From positions 62,001 through 126,000 of the forward strand of contig DASVQI010000023.1 in the NCBI GenBank assembly GCA_036389255.1: DNA of 64,000 bases, given 5' to 3'. The notes below the pieces were generated by a model. It was not told where the DNA came from, searched no databases, and saw only the letters and a list, made by a program, of their open reading frames with translations. This stretch comes from JACVRN01 sp036389255. Its GTDB lineage: Bacteria > Acidobacteriota > Blastocatellia > Pyrinomonadales > Pyrinomonadaceae. Of the stretch, positions 19,701 to 26,973 are shown in pieces (the first letter of the stretch is position 1; each line of letters opens with the position of its first letter). The position numbers and the translations under genes are program-made.

Positions 19701-19827
19701 CGCGGCGCAGATACTTCCAAGGGTGACTTAATCTATCCCCGGCCCTCATGTGAGGAAAATGGGCGTCCGGTACGATTACTCTCAAACCGGGCGAAATATA
19801 ATCTCTGTCATTGAATGGAGAAGGCAT
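16795..19827 (-). CDS. Three-domain methyltransferase-GT4-glycosyltransferase fusion
   Basis: A 1010-residue multidomain enzyme. Residues about 55-230 form a SAM methyltransferase (KPALEIGGWLGWSTCHMAL, SLFVIDGDHEGAAP). Residues about 310-690 form a GT4 glycosyltransferase (NGGIGTSMTGLAEHLA, FFGRLEERKGLRLF, VYEALAWGIPLLAARTGG). Residues about 715-940 look like a GT2-type domain with weaker motifs. It could add a sugar, methylate it and extend it in one step. It lies between wzm and wzt and overlaps wzt by four bases. The third domain's call is tentative. Confidence 0.8.
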   Translation of the reverse strand: MPSPFNDRDYISPGLRVIVPDAHFPHMRAGDRLSHPWKYLRREVPHCWYADDRFPLMGFMNRDEATLLYNIALQFTGKPALEIGGWLGWSTCHMALAGVRLDVVDPAYADPSFKAIVERSLAGCGVTANVNLTSVRSPEGVHELAAGIKGRWSLFVIDGDHEGAAPVRDVEACLPYASPDCAFVFHDLASPMVAAGLRSLHDAGFNVLVYQTQQIMGLAWRGKVTPVAHVPDPDVAWQLPHHLIGLPVSGIELDTHSYAPSPSLINSSRPFESDSVATGKDFSLSNGQGAAAPRLLRDVYEGRAAGAQPSVCIVSNEIIGPFKNGGIGTSMTGLAEHLAASGCAVTILYTGGVWAPDIPLARWKKRYARLGIDFVALSIAEMKSLHGPVKDCGFGVPYLVFQYLDAKQFDVVHFNDCTGEGSLCLAAKKLGLAFEQTLLVVALHSPSQWVLELNHRMPASLLLSVYNYAEHLSIKCADVLWSPSKYLTEWATQRGFELPDETFIQQYCLPSQRLREQDEGPSAFPAVSYGRAAPPKEIVFFGRLEERKGLRLFCNAIHTLRQELAARNITVTFLGKAETCGGMGSLEYIALRSKEWQFPVKTLTNLGQPEGLDYLLQGEKLAVVASPADNSPCTVYEALAWGIPLLAARTGGIPELIDESHRAQVLFECTTEALCASLIGALDTGGWVAAPSQSQEQIRSVWSAFHSDFRRYLKPRKTEERESRAVAIVDGRSQTEILETLESLAAAGAFHHVIVLNRSNESLPPTTVPFSIRNIDLSVEEPEALDEEIAKLGEEAVLMIHSGIIIRGDSFAAMLTTLSNSDVDGLQPAAIVRGERARTIVLPLGGDPSFTLFEGATFTGGLLVRGAALKRAGMWREPAVESAFMGLADFCVTRGIEIWPYPRPVLEQPENWSMNTARPIPTRVKAFDDCSPADRYYMLAAGYGAAPHGSVANVRPGGRRGMAMAMIDMGLLPLVRFAAGVHRRVRGGGPRVRSSNPIQRFLGRLLQGNG

Positions 19828-19833
19828 CGGATA

Positions 19834-20652
19834 TTATAGGCATTCCCAAAAATGGCTTCGTAGACGCCTGAAGCAGATAGAGCCAATCGCCAGCAGGCAC
19901 AAGGTCGTAACCCAGAAGGCCACCGTATCGAACGCGGTCGGCGCAGCGAATACTTTCGGCATCAGGGCGTAGCGATAACCTGAAACGACGTAACTGGCGG
20001 GATTGAGCGCGAGCAACTTTCTGCCATAAGAAGGCAGGCGCGCGCTGTCCCACGCGATGGGCGTTAGCCAGAACCAGACCTGCATGATTGAAGGCAGCAC
20101 CTGATGGAAGTCTCTTATGACGACCGTGATTGACGAGACAAGAAGTCCGGCGCCTACCAGAAGTACGACGGCGCAAAAGTAGAAGTAGAGCACGAGCGCC
20201 AGAATGGATGGCTGTCCATAACCGGCTGACAGACAAAATATGCTGACGAGCGCCAGAAGGAAGGCGTGCGGAAGCAACTGCACAAGTATCTTGTTCGCAG
20301 GGATAATCTCTATAGGAAAAGCGAGCCGTTTGACTAGGTAAGAATGCTCTATAAGCGAGCCGGCAGCGCTGTGTATAGTCAAAGAGAGAAGCACCCACGG
20401 AACGTAGGCCGCGCCGAAACCATAGATGTAGGGGGCATCACCGAGCGGAATCTTCAGGGCGAACGAGAAAACTACGGACAGAATGAGAAATGGAAAAAGC
20501 GGCGTCAGGAACGGCCACAGCCGCCCGCCCAACGTGCCCGCGTAAGTCCTTCTTAGATTCTGGACTGCAAGCGATTTGAGGGCGCGCCGATTACTCCAAA
20601 TTGCGGCAACCTGTGAAAGGCCATCTCGACGAAGAGAAGTTTCCGGGAACAT
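19834..20652 (-). CDS. O-antigen ABC exporter permease (Wzm-type)
   Basis: A 272-residue ABC-2 membrane subunit with six predicted helices. The N-terminal amphipathic segment LAVQNLRRTYAGTLGGRLW precedes the first helix, as in TagG/Wzm permeases. The family motif around IMQVWFWLTPIAWD and the LNPASYVVSGYRY segment are present. With the Wzt-like ATPase it should export a completed, lipid-linked glycan across the inner membrane. It is the first gene of the overlapping minus-strand operon. The start is ATG 20652, or GTG one codon before. Confidence 0.88.
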   Translation of the reverse strand: MFPETSLRRDGLSQVAAIWSNRRALKSLAVQNLRRTYAGTLGGRLWPFLTPLFPFLILSVVFSFALKIPLGDAPYIYGFGAAYVPWVLLSLTIHSAAGSLIEHSYLVKRLAFPIEIIPANKILVQLLPHAFLLALVSIFCLSAGYGQPSILALVLYFYFCAVVLLVGAGLLVSSITVVIRDFHQVLPSIMQVWFWLTPIAWDSARLPSYGRKLLALNPASYVVSGYRYALMPKVFAAPTAFDTVAFWVTTLCLLAIGSICFRRLRSHFWECL

Positions 20653-20852
20653 CACAACATAATACTCCTTCGTCCTTAGATGGCTACTTGAAGCCAGTGT
20701 TCGGATTAATGGAAGTGTCGGAAAATACTGATTTACAGGCTTGTGAGAGATGGTATTGCCAAGACCCCCATGTTTGCCGGTAAAGCACTTGTAACATCGT
20801 GCTTTTTAAAAATCAAGATACGGCAATGCTCTGGAAGCTTTCCAAAACCCTA

Positions 20853-22238
20853 CTATTGCGTATTAACTACGGCGCGGGCTGATTCGCGGCGCTTCATAAT
20901 TTCTTCGCGTAGATGAATCATACCATTCGCCCCGATAATCACTAACAACATCCAGTAAGCAAACCGCATACGATATAAGGCTCCTATGTTTGTAACAATC
21001 ATTGCCAGCACGGACAAGGCCGCGCTGCTAATCATGATTAGCACCCATGCCCCCCACCTTCGCCGGGCCTTCCACAGCCCGAATATCATTAGAGGAAAGT
21101 TAAAATAGATTAGCAACGTCTCGAAAGCCGCAAGTAACCTCCCGCCGTGGCCGACCTCCTTGCCGGGGCTGAGCCACATATCGGGAAAGGGACTGAAAAA
21201 GCCTATCGCCAACGCGCGCGGGAAATAACGAATCAAATCGCCCACGCTATAAAATCTCACATCAGTATCAATATTCGAGCCGCCGCTTATGTAGTTCCTG
21301 ATGAAGCCGAACCGGAGCCTGTCAATCTCGCGGGCAGTATAACCAAGCTTAGCTTCAATGGAGGATAGATATGAAGCTGTTTCAGGTTTCGCATCACGAG
21401 CGGGCGCCTGCTCGCCGACCTGTACGGCGCTTGCCGGGGGAGCACTTGAGGCCACGTTGACGCGTGGCTCCGGCCCGCGAAAAATGTCCTGAAACCACGT
21501 GGCCGCAATAATCAGAAGAATGGCGCATAAAATATTTCCGAAAGAAATATTCTTTTCACGCAGCATCCGTAATATTAGCAGCACCGTCGCACCGCCTATA
21601 AAAATAGGCGTCAGTCCCCACATATTACTTCTTACAGGCCACAGCAGCAGCGTCAGCAACGCGCCCCCCAGCCCCAGAGCAATCCCTGAAAGAATGGAAT
21701 AATTTCTGGTCAGACAGCTAACCAGCACCAGAACCAGCCCCAATATACAGGCAATATAAAGAGGGTCTTTGAGGTGTTGAACGGTATGCAATAAAAAGGA
21801 GGGCCAAAAGGCTACGATTGAGGCAGCCAGCAGGCCAGCTCTACGGCTGAAGACTTCACGACAGATAGCATAAATCAGAGACAAGGTTAATAAATAGTAG
21901 GATAGATTAAGTGGCTCGACCGCCAGCACATCAAAGCCGGATAGAGGCCCTGAGTCTATGTAGCAGATAGAGTAAAGCCTGACATGGAGCGGTGAAGGCG
22001 TATGAGCCCAGTCAAAAAATCCTCTTCCATAAAACATCTCGGCTAATGCTCTGGCCTCAGCCCGGTAAGCCGAGCCGTCGTATGTGAACACGCCGTGGGA
22101 ATCAAAATACGCAGGTATTAAAGCAAACGTCCCTATCAACTGAATAGTTAATGCCAGAAAGAGATGCAGGGTTATAGCTGCGAGCATCAGCCGTATTTCA
22201 GGGGCGTACGATTCCGGGGTAATGTGGATGCGATTCAT
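20853..22238 (-). CDS. GT39/ArnT-like polytopic glycosyltransferase family protein
   Basis: A 461-residue integral membrane protein with roughly ten to twelve helices. The first large periplasmic loop carries an acidic motif (TYDGSAYRAEA) as in GT-C enzymes of the PMT/ArnT type, which use polyprenyl-phosphate sugars outside the membrane. A second large soluble loop (about residues 245-330) is unusual and contains APPASAVQVGEQAPARD. It lies 200 bp upstream of wzm with its own 5' region, so it may be transcribed separately. A sugar transfer to the glycan or to proteins is inferred. Confidence 0.66.
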   Translation of the reverse strand: MNRIHITPESYAPEIRLMLAAITLHLFLALTIQLIGTFALIPAYFDSHGVFTYDGSAYRAEARALAEMFYGRGFFDWAHTPSPLHVRLYSICYIDSGPLSGFDVLAVEPLNLSYYLLTLSLIYAICREVFSRRAGLLAASIVAFWPSFLLHTVQHLKDPLYIACILGLVLVLVSCLTRNYSILSGIALGLGGALLTLLLWPVRSNMWGLTPIFIGGATVLLILRMLREKNISFGNILCAILLIIAATWFQDIFRGPEPRVNVASSAPPASAVQVGEQAPARDAKPETASYLSSIEAKLGYTAREIDRLRFGFIRNYISGGSNIDTDVRFYSVGDLIRYFPRALAIGFFSPFPDMWLSPGKEVGHGGRLLAAFETLLIYFNFPLMIFGLWKARRRWGAWVLIMISSAALSVLAMIVTNIGALYRMRFAYWMLLVIIGANGMIHLREEIMKRRESARAVVNTQ

Positions 22239-22633
22239 GCCTCTCTATTTTACAGGGCGTAGAAGATTTATGTTTGCTGTCATGGCGGTCACAGTATGGT
22301 CTTGGCGCAGTTAAGTAGAATGCTCTGCGTACTAACCTCGGCACATGATGCTGGCAGAAACTATAGCTTAATAGAGAGAGACAAAGAACCAGAAGTTAAT
22401 TGTTATACCTCGACCGCTTAAGTAAAGTGAGCCTGATATGGGCAATTATCGTTTTACACGCGCGAGAAAATATTTCTATAGCATATATAATCGCTTAATG
22501 TTATAGAGTGGGATGTGTTCTGCTATCGTCTCGGGGGTTGCTCTATATTAAGAAAACACTCTGTAGTTAAAAGACAGTCGAGGCCGAGGAGCGCCTCTTC
22601 CTGAAAGACCGTTATTCAGTGGAGATGCTGTAA
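22239..22633. other. Intergenic region without visible gene
   Basis: About 395 bp between the divergent GT39-like and molybdopterin oxidoreductase genes. It is AT-rich, with no reading frame of note. It presumably holds promoters for both genes, but no confident -35/-10 pair or riboswitch was recognised. A GGAGATGCTGTAA ribosome-site context precedes ATG 22634. Confidence 0.5.
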
Positions 22634-25495
22634 ATGAAAGAGACGCGGGACAGTATCAAGGACATCTGGGGCGAGCGCACTCCTTATAAAGAGGGTAAGT
22701 GGCCCGCTAGGGTTGACGAGCGAACTGTGGAGAGGCCGCAACGTTGGGTTCGTTCCACCTGCATCCTCTGCTCGAACGGCTGCGCACTGGATATAGGTGT
22801 TAAAGACGGCAAGATGGTCGGAGTACGCGGCAGGGAAACTGACCGCGTCAATCGCGGTCGTCTTGGGCCTAAGGGGCTGCACGGTTGGGTCGCCAACCAC
22901 AGCGAGGCCCGACTCCAGCGCCCGCTCGTCAGGCGTAACGGCAAATTGCGCGAGACAACTTGGGAGCAGGCCATGAATCTCATCGTCCGCAAGACAAAGG
23001 AGATTCAAAAGAAGTACACGAGCGGCGCGATAGGCATATACAACACCGGGCAACTCTTTCTGGAAGAGTACTACACGCTCTCAGTCATCGCGCACGCGGG
23101 GCTGGGGACGAATAACGTTGACGGCAACACTCGCCTTTGCACTGCGACCGCCGCGCAGGCTTTGAAGGAGACGTTCGGCTCGGACGGCCAGCCCGGCTCC
23201 TACTCAGACCTTGACGTAGCGGACTGCATACTTATGGCGGGCCATAACATGGCCGCGACTCAGACGGTTCTGTGGGCGCGCATCTTAGACCGGCGTGCGA
23301 GCGAGAATCCACCTAAGCTCATCGTCATAGACCCGCGCAAGACGTGGACTGCCAGTGAGGCGGACGTGCATCTGGCCCCTCGCGTGGGCACCAACGTCGC
23401 CCTCATGAACGGCCTGCTCAACCTCATCATAGAAGCCGGTGACATTGACGAGGATTTCATAGAAGGCCACACGGTAGGATTCGAGAAGCTGGAAAGCACT
23501 GTGCGCGAGTACACACCGGCGCGCGTGGAAGAGATAACGGGCGTTCCCGCTAAAAAGCTCAGGGCGGCGGCGCGGCTCCTGGGAAACGCGGAAAAGCTTT
23601 TCTCCACTGTCTTGCAGGGCTTCTACCAATCGCATCAGGCCACCGCCGCCTCCGTACAGGTCAATAACCTCAACCTGATTCGCAGCATGATAGGTCGGCC
23701 CGGCTGCGGCCTCCTTCAGATGAACGGCCAGCCGACCTCCGAGAATACGCGCGAGACTGGCTGCGACGGAGAGTTCCCGGCCTTCCGCAACTGGCATAAC
23801 CCTGACCACGTCTATGACCTCGCTGAGCGTTGGAACGTAGACCCTATGAAGATTCCGCACTGGCACCTGCCGCATCACGCGATGGAGATTTTCCGCCACG
23901 CGGAGCTGGGCTCCATCAAGTTCCTATGGATTATCTGCACCAACCCGGCGGTGTCTCTGCCTGAGCTTCACCGCATACGAAAGATTCTCTCGCAGGAGAA
24001 CCTCTTCGTCGTAGTTCAGGACGCATTCCTGACGGAGACAGCAGAGCTGGCAGACGTGGTGCTGCCCGCCGCCATCTGGGGCGAGAAGACCGGCACCTTC
24101 ACCAACGCAGACCGCACGGTTCACATCTCTCACAAGGCAATAGAGCCTCCGGGCGAAGCGCGCTCTGATTTAGACATCTTCCTTGACTACGCGAGGCGCA
24201 TGGACTTCCGCGACAAAGACGGCGAGCCGCTTGTTAAATGGACGGATGCCGAAGGCGCATTCGAGCATTGGAAGATGTGCTCCGAAGGATGGCTCTGCGA
24301 TTACAGTGGGCTGACCTACGCGAAGCTAAGTCGCGGCTCCGGCATTCAGTGGCCCTGCAATAAGGAGAATCCTAAGGGCAAGGAGCGGCTTTATGATGAT
24401 TACGTCTTCCCCACAGCCGCAGAGCGCTGCGAGTCATACGGTCATGACATTGAAACGGGGGCAGCCAGAACGCCTCAGGAATATAAGGCGCATGACCCGA
24501 AGGGCCGGGCTATCCTCAAGGCCGCGCACTATAGCCCTCCTCAGGAGGAGCCGGACGAGAATTATCCTTTCTGGCTGACGACGGGGCGCTTGGTTTACCA
24601 CTGGCATACCAGGACTAAGACTGGACGCTCGGTCGAGCTTAATGAGGCCGCGCCGGAAGTCTTCGTTGAAATCTCGAAACAGGATGCCGAGAGGTTGCGA
24701 GTCCAAGAAGGCGACATGCTTGAAATCTCCTCACGCCGGGGCGATGTCCGGGCACCGGCTAAGATATCCGACATCATCCCCGGACACGTCTTCCTCCCGT
24801 TTCATTACGGCTACTGGGATGAGGGAGGCGACAATCACGTGCGCGCTGCCAATGAACTGACGCTCACGACCTGGGATCCCGTGAGCAAACAGCCCTACTA
24901 CAAATACGCGGCCGTCAAGGTGCAGAGAGCGGGGGCGGAAAGCGTTTCGGAGAAGGTGGCGGGCGTGGCAGGCAAGGTGATGGACAAGGCGAGCGAGCTG
25001 ACCGATACCTTGATGAGTTCGGCGCACAAGGAGCGCAGCCGCGTCTCCGACTACATAGGAATCCTGCTGGAAGCGAATGAGGAGTTCGCCAAAGCTTGCG
25101 GCTCCGTCATGTCGCACCACCCTGAAGAAGCTGAGATACAGATGGGCATGAGGAAGCTCTCGGAGTTCTCCACGGAGGCAATCGCGCGGCTCCGTCCCTT
25201 CACGAACAGGTACGGCGAGCGCGACGCGGACGAAGCGGACGGCCTACGTGACACACTCTTCCCGGCAGTTCGTGCTGGCTCTTTCGGCGTGCTGCGCGAC
25301 CTACACAGCCTCTACGTCGTGTCCTCTCAGATTCACATCTCGCTCACCATAGTCATGCAGGCTTCAAAGGAGTTGCGCGACGAAGAGCTTCTTGATGTCT
25401 GCATGCATCTGGACGAGCAGAACAAGCGCCAGCAGGCATGGCTTATGACGCAGATAGAACACCGTGCGCCGCATACCCTGGTTGTGCCCCAGTGA
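22634..25495 (+). CDS. Molybdopterin oxidoreductase (NasA/FdhF-like) with C-terminal helical extension
   Basis: A 953-residue bis-MGD enzyme. Cys43, Cys46 and Cys50 begin an Fe-S site, but the expected fourth Cys is Gly78 (RLGPKG where relatives have a Cys). The probable molybdenum ligand is Cys169 in NTRLCTATAA, as in assimilatory or periplasmic nitrate reductases and formate dehydrogenases. IRSMIGRPGCGLLQMNGQP, GTFTNADRTVH and FHYGYWDEGGDNHV are conserved core motifs. From about residue 775 an added domain of about 180 residues, all helical, resembles a ferritin-like four-helix bundle. No Tat signal. The substrate is uncertain. Confidence 0.83.
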   Translation: MKETRDSIKDIWGERTPYKEGKWPARVDERTVERPQRWVRSTCILCSNGCALDIGVKDGKMVGVRGRETDRVNRGRLGPKGLHGWVANHSEARLQRPLVRRNGKLRETTWEQAMNLIVRKTKEIQKKYTSGAIGIYNTGQLFLEEYYTLSVIAHAGLGTNNVDGNTRLCTATAAQALKETFGSDGQPGSYSDLDVADCILMAGHNMAATQTVLWARILDRRASENPPKLIVIDPRKTWTASEADVHLAPRVGTNVALMNGLLNLIIEAGDIDEDFIEGHTVGFEKLESTVREYTPARVEEITGVPAKKLRAAARLLGNAEKLFSTVLQGFYQSHQATAASVQVNNLNLIRSMIGRPGCGLLQMNGQPTSENTRETGCDGEFPAFRNWHNPDHVYDLAERWNVDPMKIPHWHLPHHAMEIFRHAELGSIKFLWIICTNPAVSLPELHRIRKILSQENLFVVVQDAFLTETAELADVVLPAAIWGEKTGTFTNADRTVHISHKAIEPPGEARSDLDIFLDYARRMDFRDKDGEPLVKWTDAEGAFEHWKMCSEGWLCDYSGLTYAKLSRGSGIQWPCNKENPKGKERLYDDYVFPTAAERCESYGHDIETGAARTPQEYKAHDPKGRAILKAAHYSPPQEEPDENYPFWLTTGRLVYHWHTRTKTGRSVELNEAAPEVFVEISKQDAERLRVQEGDMLEISSRRGDVRAPAKISDIIPGHVFLPFHYGYWDEGGDNHVRAANELTLTTWDPVSKQPYYKYAAVKVQRAGAESVSEKVAGVAGKVMDKASELTDTLMSSAHKERSRVSDYIGILLEANEEFAKACGSVMSHHPEEAEIQMGMRKLSEFSTEAIARLRPFTNRYGERDADEADGLRDTLFPAVRAGSFGVLRDLHSLYVVSSQIHISLTIVMQASKELRDEELLDVCMHLDEQNKRQQAWLMTQIEHRAPHTLVVPQ

Positions 25496-25809
25496 CGCTG
25501 AGCGATTTATAAGAGTTGAGCGTTTTCAAAAAGAGACGTCCACGATAATTAGCGCCACCGGCGAACAGGAAAAGTAATCAGTAAGTGATTGGCTACAGGT
25601 GAGAGCAGTAATCACCGTCTAGAATAGGCGCTCTAGCGACTCCATCCGGCCACAACTCAGGCAACGCATGAGCTGGCCGTTGCCGTCGTGCCTCTTGTTC
25701 GATTGATTATAGTTAAGGCCACGTAACGCTCCGATAACGGTACTGAGGAGTTGTAAAAGTTTTATGAAAGAGCCTAACTCAAATAATTGTTAAGCGGCCG
25801 TCAAATTCT
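25496..25809. other. Intergenic region without visible gene
   Basis: About 310 bp between two convergent genes. No reading frame, tRNA or strong hairpin with a U-tract was seen. Confidence 0.5.
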
Positions 25810-26832
25810 TCATCGCGCCAGCTCAAGGACTGCTGCATACACACCTTCCACCACCTGCGCCATCCTGTTGTAGTCCAACTTTTCTGCCGTATCTGCCGTC
25901 GTATGATAGTTAAGGTTCCTGTAAAACGCTGTGTCCGTAATCATCACCGCCGGGTAGCCTGCGTCCCAGTAATTCATGTGGTCTGAGAAGTCCACTCCCG
26001 GAATAGAGCGGGGCGCGTTGATGGAATAGACCGGAAGGCTCGAAGCCCCCTTCATAGCCCCCTTTATTTTTCGCACAAGTAATGCTTGCCCCATCTTCCC
26101 TATGACGGAGATGAAGTTACCCTTAGTCGGATAAAAGAGTCGAAGAACAGGGACAGGGAAGCGCTGGCTGCCCTCCTCATCGCTAAAGTAGCCTATCATC
26201 TCCAGTGAAAACATGGCTCGAACCCGCGCGCCTTCATTTCTGAGCGCCTGCGCGTGTATGTAGCTGCCCATGTATTGACTGCGAAAAAAGGGAGGCTCTT
26301 CTAAAGTGTAAGCGACCAGTTCAACTTTTACAGGCGGGCTACTCTTGCCTAGCAGACGCGCAAGCTCTATAAGCCCGGCCACGCCGCTCGCGTTGTCATC
26401 GGCTCCGGGTCGCGGCCCGGCCGCATCGTAGTGAGCGCCGACCACAATCCTCTCAGGCGTTTCCGGCCCGAAGAAGGCGACCACGTTGCGGTACGTCCGG
26501 CCATTGACCTGATAAGGCTGTTCGGATACTCCCCTCGCACCCGCGCTTTCGAACTCCCGTCGGATGTAAGCGGCGGCGGTGTCCAAGTTCTCCGTGTGAG
26601 ATTCATTTCTCGGTGAGAGCTTTTCCGATAGAGCCCTGACATGGGTTTCGAGCTTGCTCGGGTCGGAACGATAATTTCGCTCTGACCTGCTTACCCAGAC
26701 GGGCTGCGTGACGTAGAAACAGAGTGTGGCCACAATTAGAAATGCGAAAACAAAGATATAGAGCATCAGCTTAAGGAAGAATCTGCGTCGGGTCGCCTCT
26801 TGCCGCGTTTGTGTCTCGTAGGAAGCGCTCAT
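25810..26832 (-). CDS. Membrane-anchored M28-family metallopeptidase
   Basis: An aminopeptidase-type zinc peptidase of 340 residues, anchored by one helix (about 18-42) with the catalytic domain outside. Two-zinc site residues are visible: His134 (GAHYDA), bridging Asp145 (GADDNASG), Glu178/179 (TLEEP, catalytic Glu and ligand), a later acidic ligand near Glu211 and His near 313 (NYHTTADT). It should remove N-terminal residues from exported peptides. It is a single gene. Confidence 0.88.
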   Translation of the reverse strand: MSASYETQTRQEATRRRFFLKLMLYIFVFAFLIVATLCFYVTQPVWVSRSERNYRSDPSKLETHVRALSEKLSPRNESHTENLDTAAAYIRREFESAGARGVSEQPYQVNGRTYRNVVAFFGPETPERIVVGAHYDAAGPRPGADDNASGVAGLIELARLLGKSSPPVKVELVAYTLEEPPFFRSQYMGSYIHAQALRNEGARVRAMFSLEMIGYFSDEEGSQRFPVPVLRLFYPTKGNFISVIGKMGQALLVRKIKGAMKGASSLPVYSINAPRSIPGVDFSDHMNYWDAGYPAVMITDTAFYRNLNYHTTADTAEKLDYNRMAQVVEGVYAAVLELAR

Positions 26833-26973
26833 TAAACTGCATTCCCGGCCAACTTCACCTCAGAGGCTCTACGGCCCTCGTTTTGTCCCGGTGAATCACG
26901 GCATCGAATTGCTTTGACATCCGGGCCTTGAAATAGTGACAAGGCTGCTGAAACTCCAAGTTTTTTCTCCGAG

